Position numbers and translations under genes: made by a program
In this document: positions 9,480 to 19,537 of the stretch, piece after piece
Layout of the letters: each line of letters opens with the position of its first letter
Numbering within the stretch: position 1 is the first letter of the stretch
Assembly: GCA_900074725.1 (NCBI GenBank)
Contig: LT598455.1
Coordinates: forward strand, 125,802 to 189,801
DNA: 64,000 bases
Direction: 5' to 3'
Origin: Lachancea dasiensis
Taxonomy: Eukaryota; Ascomycota; Saccharomycetes; Saccharomycetales; Saccharomycetaceae
The notes under the pieces: model-generated
What the model saw: the letters and a program-made list of their open reading frames with translations, nothing else
Database searches by the model: none
Told to the model about the DNA's origin: nothing

Positions 9480-11246
9480 TTACGAAGTAGAAAACTGTAC
9501 TAGCAACATAAATGATAGAACAAATAGAAAGAATTTGCGGGTATGCTGTTCTGACCTCAGCGAAAAACCGAACAAGAATGCCGAAACACACGGCAAATAC
9601 GATAGGTTGTTGTAGAAGTAGACTATCAAAATAGTTACCACAGTGCTGAGCAAAGTTAGCAAAATATTTGAGATCATCTGTCTGCGGCGATCATTTTGTG
9701 GAGCCGTCGGTACATGCTCGCTTATCTCATCAGCTTCGGAGTCCAATTCGTCATCTATGGAAACATCAGACGAATCAGCAACAGTACTGGAAGCAGGAAG
9801 CTTGAATGCCTGCATCAAATCACCAATCTGAGTTTTAACCTGCGCGGCACTCGGCCTCGCAGTAGGGTTCGGGTCCAACAGCATCGCTATCAGACTAAAG
9901 ATGATAGAGTCCACGGGCTTCAAATTGAGGCCTTCGTGTTTTGAAATTAGTGAATCCTTATCGACCTTGAGAGATATAATATCATGTTTAAGCTTGGAAA
10001 GGCTCTCATCAGCAGAAAATGGCAGTGCTCCGAAAATAAGAAAGTAGGACAGCATTCCGAGAGAGTACATATCAGACTTGAAAGAGAATTGAGGTTGAGC
10101 CACGCCGTTACTACCTGTTGGCAGAATTATTACCTCTGGTGCTGTAAATTCTAGTGTACCGGTCGCGCCTGTTGCTGACCTCATCTGTCCGTATATTTGG
10201 CTCTCGCCAAAATCACTTATTATTACATTGGGGAAGCATTTGTCTCCATACTCTGCCTTTTCCTCTTCGAAGGGCTCAGCAAGAAGACAATTGGATGGTT
10301 TCAGGTCGCGGTGGATAATGTTCATCTCGTGCAGCTCCTTTAGTCCTGAAGCGATATCATAAATAATGGATAGCAGCTGCGACGTTGTTAATCCATGGGG
10401 TCTCGGGTCTTTTCCCCTGATTTCCCTTTGGCGTCTAAATCTTTTTTTGCGCTCTTCTGAAGACTCAAGGCCCGCAAGCTTGTCGAACACTTTCTTCAAA
10501 ACTACCTCTTCCAAATTTCCCCCCGGGCAGAACTTTTGCAAGATAAAGATACACGGTATTTGCTCAGGTGAGCCGGTGTCCTTACCATCACGCGCGCGAA
10601 TGATACCACTTGAGGTATCCATTTCGAGCCACACATGGTTGTAGGTGATCAAATTCACGCTACTGTGAGTTAAAGCGCTTAGAAATTTGACCTCTTTCAT
10701 GCCAAGTTCAAGCCAGGTCAGATCATTGCCGATGTGAATCTTCTTCAGAGCGTATACGCCCAGATGATTATCCATTAAGACATGTTCTACTTTATAGACG
10801 GATCCACGCGCGCCGCTTCCCAGCAACGACAATTCGCGGAAGAAACGTCGGTAATAGCCCGGAGTGAAGAGATTCAGAGGAATGACAGAGGTGCCTGGCA
10901 GCAATGGTTGCTGTCCTCGGTAACTACTTTGTTCCAGTAGCTTGAAATAGTTCCTATGCACAAAAGAACCGCTCTCGGGCTCTGACTTCGATCGTGATTT
11001 CTGCAACTCAAAATCAAACCTCGTCCCAACCTCGCTACCGCATTGAGGACAGAAATACGAAGAAATCAGCTTTTCTGTTGTCTTCTTGGGCTCTAATCCC
11101 GGGCTTGGACCTCTGACTTGTCGTAAAAGTGATATTTCTCCCGATTGCGGGTTTATCACCACTAGTGAACGGGAGTCTGAATCATGTAAAACCACTTTCT
11201 GCGAGTGCTCGTCACTAGTTTTATCACCATATACAATTAAACTCAT
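9480..11246 (-). CDS. IKS1: Putative serine/threonine protein kinase Iks1
   Basis: 588 residues from the ATG at 11246; the frame runs 36 bases further 5' but starts with TTG. It has an N-terminal segment with a CPQCG motif, then a kinase domain: glycine loop LLGSGARGSVYKV near residue 140, lysine in YALKKIHI, catalytic HRDLKPSN near 310, DFG near 344 and APE in FTAPEV. An acidic linker and a hydrophobic C-terminal tail follow (about residues 520-588, probably two membrane spans). S. cerevisiae Iks1 has 667 residues. Its role is poorly known. Its start region is divergent from EFM2. Confidence 0.9.
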   Translation of the reverse strand: MSLIVYGDKTSDEHSQKVVLHDSDSRSLVVINPQSGEISLLRQVRGPSPGLEPKKTTEKLISSYFCPQCGSEVGTRFDFELQKSRSKSEPESGSFVHRNYFKLLEQSSYRGQQPLLPGTSVIPLNLFTPGYYRRFFRELSLLGSGARGSVYKVEHVLMDNHLGVYALKKIHIGNDLTWLELGMKEVKFLSALTHSSVNLITYNHVWLEMDTSSGIIRARDGKDTGSPEQIPCIFILQKFCPGGNLEEVVLKKVFDKLAGLESSEERKKRFRRQREIRGKDPRPHGLTTSQLLSIIYDIASGLKELHEMNIIHRDLKPSNCLLAEPFEEEKAEYGDKCFPNVIISDFGESQIYGQMRSATGATGTLEFTAPEVIILPTGSNGVAQPQFSFKSDMYSLGMLSYFLIFGALPFSADESLSKLKHDIISLKVDKDSLISKHEGLNLKPVDSIIFSLIAMLLDPNPTARPSAAQVKTQIGDLMQAFKLPASSTVADSSDVSIDDELDSEADEISEHVPTAPQNDRRRQMISNILLTLLSTVVTILIVYFYNNLSYLPCVSAFLFGFSLRSEQHTRKFFLFVLSFMLLVQFSTS

Positions 11247-11616
11247 CAAATCATTCAAGAAAGTAGCTTTCTCAATCCACAAATATCATCGAATTTGAAC
11301 CCTTGTCTCGGACTTTCTCTTGACCAAGTCTCGCCTATGTATTCCTCACACCTGCAAAATGTAAGAGTGCCAAATATCCTCCGAATACTATTGAAATCCT
11401 CTCAATAAGAATTGGTAATCCTTTTCAGCTGATCACTCGTGGCCACTCTGAGGGCTTAAAGATTTGGAGGTCAGCTTCGCTTATGGCTATTGTATTGTAA
11501 TTGGCATTCTAATTTAATTGACATTTTTCAATTGATCATTTACGCCAGATGACGAGATGAGCATAATATACAAAATTCAAAAGGTGGTTTCATCCATCTG
11601 TTGCTGCTAGTCAGGC
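11247..11616. promoter_or_regulatory. Divergent IKS1/EFM2 promoter region
   Basis: A 370-bp spacer between two divergent genes. It is AT-rich toward EFM2. I see no recognisable factor site and no RNA gene in it. Confidence 0.4.
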
Positions 11617-12891
11617 ATGTTCGATCCACTAGACTTCATTAGTGGGCCTGAAAATGGGTATAGCGACCGTGCTGAGAATAACAAGCTTACGACGCCTTGG
11701 ATATCAAAAAATTCTGATAACTCAGCGGATGAAAGTCTAGCAATTTACGAAAGTGACGATGATGTTGATGTTCCGATCCAGGTAATCGACCTTCCTGTGG
11801 TGTCTATGGCAAACTCTGTGGTTATTTTGACCATTCTGTTGTTGCTCAGACCTTCGCAAGGCGTCAATTTCAAGAAAACGACAGTGCAGGACGACATTGA
11901 AGGAGGCAGCCATTTAGATAGCCGGTTAAAGGAGATACCTGGAGAATATCTAGAAGAGACGGTAAAGTGGTACAAGAGCTTTGGACATTCGAGGCTAGAT
12001 ACTGTGAAGAAAATATGCACTTGCATGCCACAGTTGGCTACCACTGCCTCAGTCAAAGATTTGTTGGGGTATTACACAACTGTACTGGCAAGGTTCAGCA
12101 GACCTGGATCTCTGGATCAGATTTCAACCAGGATTCTCAAGGAAGCAAGCTTACGAATATCAGAAAAGTGTGGTCGGACTGCACAGCCAGCCATGACCCG
12201 TGTTTTTCAAGTTGATGGTTTACAAACGCCTATAAAACTGCATGAGCCGGCACTGACGGCCGACAACCTGGGTCTGAAGACTTGGGGTGCGTCGCTGGTT
12301 CTAGCACGGAAACTTTGCCAAAGTGTGCAGAAATTCACGTCCGCAAGAAAAAGCCTTAAGATATTAGAATTGGGCGCGGGAACAGGTCTTGTAGGGATAG
12401 CTTTAATTAAAAAGCTACTGGAAGCTTCTCGGGAGCAATCTCATAGTTTCTTTCTTACAGATCTTCCAGAAATTGTCCCCAACTTGCACAAGAACATGGA
12501 GTTGAACAACTGTGATAGAAATTCAAATATGCCTGCGGAGGCAGCAGTTCTAGATTGGACAAACCCATCTGGATTTCAAAAAGTACATGGTTACGGGAAA
12601 TACGATGTTCTGTTGATTGCTGATCCACTCTATTCGCCCCAACATCCCCAATGGATTGTAGATATGATTGATGAGTTCCTAGATCTTCAAGGTGTGGTAT
12701 ATCTTTGCATCCCAGTCCGCGACAAATATGTCAATGAGAGACAACAACTATGGGATCTGCTGGCGAAGTTTGATCTGCATATCGTAAGTGCCGAAGCAGA
12801 TGAAGGAATTGACGATTGGGGCAAGGTTTCATATTTATATAAGGAGATCGTTCGCAGTTGCGGAGTCTCGACAAAATGCAAAAACTGTTAA
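11617..12891 (+). CDS. EFM2: Protein-lysine methyltransferase Efm2 (elongation factor methyltransferase)
   Basis: 424 residues (419 in S. cerevisiae). A seven-beta-strand SAM-dependent methyltransferase fold occupies the C-terminal half: motif I ILELGAGTGLVGIALIKKL at about residue 248, an acidic strand end in FFLTDLPEIV and motif IV-like LLIADPLYSPQHPQW near 335. Efm2 methylates lysines of eEF2 and eEF3 in the cytosol. YBR271W follows BIT2 (YBR270C) in S. cerevisiae, as here. It converges with ZAP1, 51 bp apart. Confidence 0.9.
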   Translation: MFDPLDFISGPENGYSDRAENNKLTTPWISKNSDNSADESLAIYESDDDVDVPIQVIDLPVVSMANSVVILTILLLLRPSQGVNFKKTTVQDDIEGGSHLDSRLKEIPGEYLEETVKWYKSFGHSRLDTVKKICTCMPQLATTASVKDLLGYYTTVLARFSRPGSLDQISTRILKEASLRISEKCGRTAQPAMTRVFQVDGLQTPIKLHEPALTADNLGLKTWGASLVLARKLCQSVQKFTSARKSLKILELGAGTGLVGIALIKKLLEASREQSHSFFLTDLPEIVPNLHKNMELNNCDRNSNMPAEAAVLDWTNPSGFQKVHGYGKYDVLLIADPLYSPQHPQWIVDMIDEFLDLQGVVYLCIPVRDKYVNERQQLWDLLAKFDLHIVSAEADEGIDDWGKVSYLYKEIVRSCGVSTKCKNC

Positions 12892-12942
12892 TATTATAAA
12901 ATGCCTGTAAATAATAAATTAAATGCTCCAACTGACTGATTG

Positions 12943-15321
12943 TTATTCAACCGATCTGCAACGTGCACACCTGCTCTTGTGAACTTCTAACTGCTCCAAA
13001 AGGTCAAAGCTCCGTTTACAACCTTCGCATTTGTACTTTCTTTCATGTGTTCTCATATGTTTACTTAAATTGGAGCTTTCATTGAATCTTTTACCACACA
13101 CCTTACATTCCAAGGGCTTTTCACCGGTGTGCGTCCTTATGTGAATTCGAAGAGAGCTGGAAGTAGCAAACCCCTTCCCGCAACGCTCGCATTTATAAGG
13201 CTTCTCTCCCGAATGTGTGCGGATGTGCTGCAATAGTATGTCTGGCGTCGAAAAGTTTTTTTCACAATAAGGACATTTGCAAGGTTTGTATCGAGTATGC
13301 ACTCTGAGATGCCTTAAAAGCTTTTGTCTTTGAGTAATGGTCTTCCCGCAACTTTCCCAACCACAAACATAAGATGACTTTCCCCTAGGTATGTGCTCAT
13401 TCTCGATGTGGTCATTGAGTTCTCCACAAGAACTAAAATCTTTCCCGCACCCGGCCCATTTGCATGTGTGTGAATGCTCGATATTTCCGTCGGCATTGGA
13501 GTGGTTAGCGCAAGGATTCCCAGCAGTGTTGATCTGTTCGTGAGATGGAACTTGGGAAAAACTTTCTGGGTCGTCCGGACAATCGTGGCAATGAAGTAAG
13601 TGATGCTGCTCACTCTGTTCTATCAGAGTGTCACGGTCCAAAAACTTCATATCGAATGCTATACCATGTTCGCCATTGATGTGATTGATCAAAGTGCATA
13701 GATCATCCCCTTCAAATCCGCAATTTTCCCACTCACAATCAAATTGATTCCTTGGTGTAGGTAATTTAATATCAGTAGAGGGTGCATCTATTACATGATC
13801 TTTCAAAACATGCGACTGTAATTCTAATAGCGAGTCATACACCTGAGGACATTGTTTCCAACCACATTCAATCTTATTCGCATCATTTTTGTATATCCAG
13901 TTGAAATTAACAGTGTTTGTCTTCCCGTCAGAAAGAGTTGCGCCTTGATGTGGGACAGAATGATGAAGTTTCTCGAATTCCATAGGATGCTTGTACTCCA
14001 CCTGTGAGCTCCTCTCGCAGCTGTAGTGAGGGTCTGCAGAAAGTGGAATGTGCTTGGCGGGATGTGGATGAACCTCCACGAGATGATGATGGTGGTGGCT
14101 GTGATTGAGCAAGGTGTCTGTGTCAAGTGATTCGCGTAAACCTGTCGGTCTTTTTTCTGGCAGACAGGTCTGTAACAGGTTGATGTCACTATTTTCATCG
14201 TGTGAATGGTTGTGCTTACCGAACGGGAAATCGTACATGTTAGAGATACTAACCAAGTCCTTTAATATTTTCATGTCTGGGCCAGAGTTGACAATATGGT
14301 CATGGCATGGTATTGTGTGCATAGAGTTAAAAGAGCCTTCAGGATCGGCGCTCTGTGAAGAAAGCGAGTCGGATCTTATATGAGCATGAGAGTGAGAGTG
14401 AGAATGAGAATGGCAAGCCGCATGAGTATGCACTGACGATTCTGGAGGTTTGGAAACTGGTATTGAACTCACGTCTGGGTGTGGGTCAAAATGCAAGTGG
14501 GAGGATGGGTTTGGACTCTCGTTGTAGCCAAGGTCTACACATTGTTCGCACAGTTTCTCAAATATTCGATCTTCCTCTGTGGTTTCCGTGGGAGCACAAG
14601 TTAAATCGCAATCAATGAAACTCGGCAGCTTTGAATTTGCACATGCAGTATTGAAGTCCAAAGCATGAGCACCCAAGCTTGAGCCTTGAAATAAAACCAT
14701 TTTATCTACAGGAACTTGGGTGTTAGGAGCCTTGAAAAGCCCGGAGTCGGAATTACTGGTGTTTCTCGGTTCATGGTCTTCTTGGCAGCATACTTCGATG
14801 GCCCTTGGTTGACAACTGTCGCAGTCTACAAGCCTGCGTCTTTTGCTACCTGTAGATAGCGCAAGCAACTCATCAGGTGCCGATGCGTGATTGTCCTCAC
14901 CGAAAACATTCAAGTTATGCCAATTCATGAATTCGAAATGGTGACAGCCACTGGTCTGCGCGCAAGAAGTAGGATCCTGGGTAGTATTGGCTGTCGAGAA
15001 AGGCCATGGCGAGGCGGCAAAGGGCTTGGCGTCTGGCTCTTTGGTCGCTAACAGCTCGGATCGCTCTGAGTTTTCCTCATGGGAGGAGACTGTGGGTGAA
15101 ATCGGCAGGTTCGGTATTCCCATGAGCTGAGCATTTTCTGCATCCGCCTCAGATTGTCGTGAAGGGTGTGGGGGACCATTTGTGCTGTCAATGATGCCGC
15201 ATTTTCTGGCCGGTGGTGAGCCGTGGACATGACCGTGGATATACGTGACATTATTGAAGTTATGCATGTGTCCATGAACTAGACCCTCCGAGGCTGGCGT
15301 TCGGGACTGTCCTGAGCGCAT
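12943..15321 (-). CDS. ZAP1: Zinc-responsive transcription factor Zap1
   Basis: 792 residues (880 in S. cerevisiae). The N-terminus keeps a His-rich element (VHGHMHNFNNVTYIHGHVHG near residue 15), followed by further His clusters. Two C2H2 fingers lie in the middle (CGWKQCPQVYDSL and CEWENCGFEGDD), matching ZF1/ZF2 of the zinc-sensing activation domain 2. Five fingers stand at the C-terminus with TGEKP-type linkers, matching the DNA-binding fingers ZF3-ZF7. Zap1 activates zinc uptake genes when zinc is low. No perfect zinc-responsive element was seen in the 5' region. It is the last gene of the YJL/YBR block. Confidence 0.95.
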   Translation of the reverse strand: MRSGQSRTPASEGLVHGHMHNFNNVTYIHGHVHGSPPARKCGIIDSTNGPPHPSRQSEADAENAQLMGIPNLPISPTVSSHEENSERSELLATKEPDAKPFAASPWPFSTANTTQDPTSCAQTSGCHHFEFMNWHNLNVFGEDNHASAPDELLALSTGSKRRRLVDCDSCQPRAIEVCCQEDHEPRNTSNSDSGLFKAPNTQVPVDKMVLFQGSSLGAHALDFNTACANSKLPSFIDCDLTCAPTETTEEDRIFEKLCEQCVDLGYNESPNPSSHLHFDPHPDVSSIPVSKPPESSVHTHAACHSHSHSHSHAHIRSDSLSSQSADPEGSFNSMHTIPCHDHIVNSGPDMKILKDLVSISNMYDFPFGKHNHSHDENSDINLLQTCLPEKRPTGLRESLDTDTLLNHSHHHHHLVEVHPHPAKHIPLSADPHYSCERSSQVEYKHPMEFEKLHHSVPHQGATLSDGKTNTVNFNWIYKNDANKIECGWKQCPQVYDSLLELQSHVLKDHVIDAPSTDIKLPTPRNQFDCEWENCGFEGDDLCTLINHINGEHGIAFDMKFLDRDTLIEQSEQHHLLHCHDCPDDPESFSQVPSHEQINTAGNPCANHSNADGNIEHSHTCKWAGCGKDFSSCGELNDHIENEHIPRGKSSYVCGWESCGKTITQRQKLLRHLRVHTRYKPCKCPYCEKNFSTPDILLQHIRTHSGEKPYKCERCGKGFATSSSLRIHIRTHTGEKPLECKVCGKRFNESSNLSKHMRTHERKYKCEGCKRSFDLLEQLEVHKSRCARCRSVE

Positions 15322-17574
15322 TATGTCTTGAAAGAAGAGGGGAGTTACGGCTATGGTCGATTAAGCAAATTCTCTAGTAGAAAGCAGTACTGTTCCCGTC
15401 TCTCACTCTCTTTTTCTGCACTCCGCACGCAATTCCCTGCTTTAGTCCGAGCTTTGCAGGTCAAGGGTCAAGTGGCTTGATGTGATCTTGGAATTAGGCC
15501 TGAAGCTTGGTTACCTTTGGTCAGCGGCACTGTCAACTTTCCTGTTCATGAGCTCCGAGCCTAAGATCAAACCAGATTTCCGATCGAACGATAGTAACAA
15601 TTGTGGGACGAAAGCGCGCGCCCAACGCAGGCATTCGGTGAGTTGATACGACTTCACCACTGTATTTACCTTGTAGGTTACCTGCAGGCGGTGGGACCAT
15701 GAAGGAAGTCTCAAAAAACACACTCTCTTTCGTTCTCAGTGATCCATTTGCGGAAATTCTTGAGCATGTGAACCTCATGTGATGTCGTCTGCTGTGATTT
15801 ATTTCTCTGGTCACGTGCTATTCGCGTGGCTCGCGCTATGGGGCCCATTCAGCAGTTGAAAGGAGGCATTGAGTGTAGCGTTCGAGGTAGCAGGAGAAGC
15901 CCACACATGTGGTGAGCCGTCCGCAGTTTGTAGGCTGTGGTGCTTGAGTGATCAGTGGAGCGCAGACAGCATTGATGGGCCAAACTCTTACGGACGTAGA
16001 CCATTACCCAGCATTCGCTGGCATGCCTTCCATGTATTTGCGCTCGTCGCCTATCAAGTGTCTGGAAGACTGAGCAGAATTGTACATTGGATTTTTTTTT
16101 CTCGAACGCTACTTAGTGCGATCGATGCTGCCCCTTGACTTTGATGTTCTGATATTCAACACCGACCCTCAGTGAGCGTAGAGGGTGCAGATTGTGTCGC
16201 AATGACGACTGTACTACCGGTATCTGTTGTTGGAAAATCCTAACCAATAGCCGTGGCTGTTCCTTCTCCTCGATGGATATCGAAGAGGAGTTTAAAATCA
16301 GGTCAATTGTAGTATCTCTAACTAGAGTACTTATATTAATCTAACTAACCGCTGATGTGTTTGGAGTGTACTCGTAGATGTACTCTCAGCGAGTTTGAAG
16401 CAAGTGCTGGTGCGACAGAAGCGATATAAAGCAAAGCAAGGCTACTTGGAAATGATTCGAAGAGCATTTGGCAATTACAGGCGTTGTTTGGGGTAGGTGA
16501 AAGTATATCTATGTGTAACAATTTGCTCCCTTGGACATATACTGACACAGGGAAAATGACGGTTTTAAGCCCTTCCTTGAAAACCTAGAGCGTGAAAAAT
16601 CCATTTATATCTGTAGATCCCGAATTTAACCCAGATTATCTGGCTTTTTTATCGATTGTCTTCGTGTTTGGCCTCTCTGAGTGCCCGTTTTTGGGGACCG
16701 CATACCGGCCAGACGGATAAGCATTTGATCAAGGACATCACTCACAGCCGAGAGCCCCTGAAGTAACGAGAGCACCTAGTGCATCTCGTTTACGTCTCAG
16801 TGAGTCGTAGTCGCAGTGTGTCAATGGGAACTTAATTTAATGATAGCTCAAACTACATCACTTCGTACAATAATGGCATTGCATAACCTACTGAGCGCAT
16901 TCCAGTAAGGGCTTTTGAGCCTTTTAGATGCTATAAATGCCGTTGGTATAGTGTGTGTTCGCCCAAAACCCTGAGTGTATATCCCCCGTGTTTCATGTAG
17001 GAGATACCTAATGTGACTCTAAGAACGACTAGAAGAACGCGTTGCAGCCCAAAAAATTTATGCTGATGTGTTAGGATATAGATCTCCCTGTATGCCCTAA
17101 AATAAGGTCTCTCCGAACTCACGAATTGCAATGTCTCTCACGTTCGGAGACTAAATTCATGTTGCATCACTTTATACTCTTCTGTCACTGCTGCAAAAAA
17201 CGTCCAGGACTGACTTGAACTCTCTGGGTATCAAAATGCCCTCCTCTACAGCCGCGTATGATACCGGGCCAACAGTTAATAATGGGTATTCGTGTTCATG
17301 GCTCCTTTGCATGTCGTTTCCGAGACCGTCGCTGTATATCGCCTGACCGGGTGGAAAAAAAAGTCATAATAATTCTATCAACAGTCATTCCAGATAACGA
17401 CATCTCTGAAGCGATCTCATTGCGTGGACGCTAATCGATAGTGAACCTTCGCTGTGCTAACTGGGCTTGAAGCATACTGCTTCCTACGATCTTTTTGGCT
17501 CTTCAGCATTATTTTTTTGTATCTTTAACCCATTTTCCCGACACCGTCCTCGCGCCTTGAGTCCTTGAACCTAC
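15322..17574. other. 2.25-kb gene-poor gap between ZAP1 and NMA
   Basis: No frame here longer than about 95 codons looks like protein, and I recognise no tRNA, snRNA, snoRNA, SRP, RNase P or RNase MRP sequence. Visible features are an E-box CACGTG at 15812-15817, a run of nine T at 16092-16100 that would stop RNA polymerase III, and an imperfect hairpin around 16268-16293 (CTCCT-CGAT paired with ATCG-AGGAG). I looked for a point centromere and found no AT-rich CDEII with a CDEIII. The gap marks the junction between the YJL/YBR and YGR/YLR synteny blocks and holds the ZAP1 and NMA promoters. Confidence 0.5.
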
Positions 17575-18981
17575 ATGGATCCCACTAAAGCACCCGATTT
17601 TGAGCCTCCTTCGGAGAACAAAACGCCAAATCCGCCTTTGGCTCCACAATCCACCATTCCCAAAAGTGGGCCAATAATGCCTTTTGTTTTGGCGGATTAT
17701 AACGCTTCTATCGATGCCCCGATACATCCTCGAACATATAAAAAACATTCAAAGGTGGGTCGCAGGGTTTCTACCGCTCATCATGGCTCAATCCCATTGA
17801 AGCAACCTGAACTGCAGCCAGCGTCCCATGAAACGTCGGAAGAAGAAGAGGAGCCCCCTCAGGTCGAGGACGAGAGCGATCACGAACACGATAACGATTA
17901 TATTCAGTACCACCACCACCAACTCCATGATCACGACAGTAGGTTGGATGTTGACAACGACAACGAAAGCATCAAAACACGTACTCACGTCGAACGCCCC
18001 ACTCCTAGCCCCAATGCCAGCTTTACCAACGTTCACAGCGCCCATCAATCCACTCGTGCGGACCTCGCTCGTCAGTTTACCGAGCAAATGAACCAAGCTG
18101 CCCCTGAAGAGGAAAAAATCGAGTATATAGGCTCCCGGATTCACAAGTATCAGATTGCAGACCTTGAGGAGGTCCCGCATGGAGTTGTACGCCAGGCGTC
18201 GACATTGGATCAGTATAGCTTTCCTGCCCACCGCCTACAAAAGCAGCTTAGAAATCCGAACAAACTGCCTTTGATTGTAGTGGCCTGTGGTTCATTTTCT
18301 CCCATAACGTACTTGCATTTGAGAATGTTCGAAATGGCCCTGGACTCCATCTCCGAACAAACGAGGTTTGAGGTTGTTGGTGGTTATTATTCTCCGGTGA
18401 GCGATAACTATCAGAAGCCTGGCCTAGCGCATGCTCGCCATAGAGTGCGGATGTGCGAACTTGCCTGCGAACGTACATCCTCGTGGTTGATGGTCGATGC
18501 TTGGGAATCATTGCAACCAACTTACACTCGAACCGCCAAAGTCTTAGATCATTTCAACGATGAAATAAATGTCAAAAGAGGTGGTATTGCTACTGCGTCA
18601 GGCTCTCGGGTCGGCGTCAAGATCATGCTGCTGGCTGGCGGAGACCTTATCGAAAGTATGGGTGAGCCCAATGTCTGGGCCGATTCAGACTTGCATCATA
18701 TTTTGGGTAATTATGGATGTCTCATTGTTGAAAGGACCGGATCCGACGTTAGATCTTTTTTGCTGTCGCACGATATCATGTATGAACACAGGAGAAACGT
18801 TCTTGTTATCAAACAACTCATCTACAATGATATTTCTTCTACTAAAGTTCGTCTCTTTATTCGTCGTGGTATGTCAGTCCAGTACCTTCTGCCCAATAGT
18901 GTCATTCGCTACATCCAGGAACATGGTCTGTACGTTAATCAAACGGAGCCTGTCAAGCAAGTCATGGGAAACAAAGAATGA
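17575..18981 (+). CDS. NMA1: Nicotinamide mononucleotide adenylyltransferase (Nma1/Nma2)
   Basis: 468 residues, longer than S. cerevisiae Nma1 (401) and Nma2 (395) because of an N-terminal extension with His- and Asp-rich stretches (residues 95-145). The catalytic domain begins near residue 230: nucleotide-binding ACGSFSPITYLHLRMFEMA (GxFxPxxxxH), GGYYSPVSDNYQKPGL, and the C-terminal SSTKVR motif near residue 422. It joins ATP and NMN to make NAD in the de novo and salvage routes. One gene here stands for both ohnologs: NMA2 neighbours MCY1 on YGR and NMA1 neighbours REC102 on YLR. Confidence 0.95.
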   Translation: MDPTKAPDFEPPSENKTPNPPLAPQSTIPKSGPIMPFVLADYNASIDAPIHPRTYKKHSKVGRRVSTAHHGSIPLKQPELQPASHETSEEEEEPPQVEDESDHEHDNDYIQYHHHQLHDHDSRLDVDNDNESIKTRTHVERPTPSPNASFTNVHSAHQSTRADLARQFTEQMNQAAPEEEKIEYIGSRIHKYQIADLEEVPHGVVRQASTLDQYSFPAHRLQKQLRNPNKLPLIVVACGSFSPITYLHLRMFEMALDSISEQTRFEVVGGYYSPVSDNYQKPGLAHARHRVRMCELACERTSSWLMVDAWESLQPTYTRTAKVLDHFNDEINVKRGGIATASGSRVGVKIMLLAGGDLIESMGEPNVWADSDLHHILGNYGCLIVERTGSDVRSFLLSHDIMYEHRRNVLVIKQLIYNDISSTKVRLFIRRGMSVQYLLPNSVIRYIQEHGLYVNQTEPVKQVMGNKE

Positions 18982-19537
18982 TCACTGTGAGACTATGGTG
19001 ACTGCCTTATTTTTGAACTGTATATTAGTATCTTTCAATTTGTAACAACTGTATTCAAGAACTCTTTCTAACTGATCCGGCTTATCTGTCGAACTATCTG
19101 ACTATATGACTAAGGTATGTTCTTCGAAAATTGTACAACTGCAAATGTTCATAATGACAACATATTAAAGCTCTTTAGTGCCATCATCATTCTCAAGAGG
19201 GCAACGGAGTGGTAATATTCCGGGTGCTATTGCTACTGGAGTGTCTTTTACACTTCACGAATTTGACCGTTATAAAATGGTTGGCGGGTTGTTCAAGTCA
19301 TCCACACAAGCTGAGCAAGTACAAAAATGAAAGTTGAGATCGCGGCTAACTACTGTGCGCCTAATTTGTCCAACTGCTGCTCGGGAAAGATGGACTTTTG
19401 GTTGCGATGGGCTAAAATAGTGAATAAACCTATATAGGTACTGATTTTTTATTGATTGAACACTCGTGAGCCGAGTAAAGCGCTCTGTTGAAAACACATC
19501 TCAGTTCGTACATTCTTTATTGGCCCACTAGAAAGCA
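18982..19537. promoter_or_regulatory. NMA-MCY1 intergenic region
   Basis: A 556-bp spacer between same-strand genes. A perfect 12-bp palindrome at 19428-19439 (ACCTATATAGGT), about 100 bp before the MCY1 start, contains a TATA-like core and may be its promoter element. Nothing else recognised. Confidence 0.4.

Noticed and set aside
16301-16360. U2 snRNA suggested by GTAGTATCTC
   Set aside because: The flanking U2 sequence (GTGTAGTATCTGTTCTT) and the conserved 5' end are absent.
16219-16525. Solo LTR beginning TGTTGGAAAA
   Set aside because: The ends are loosely TGTTG and AACA-like, but there is no target-site duplication and no likeness to LTRs I know.
15322-17574. Point centromere in the long gap
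   Set aside because: CACGTG at 15812 resembles CDEI, but no AT-rich element of about 80-160 bp and no CDEIII core follow or precede it.
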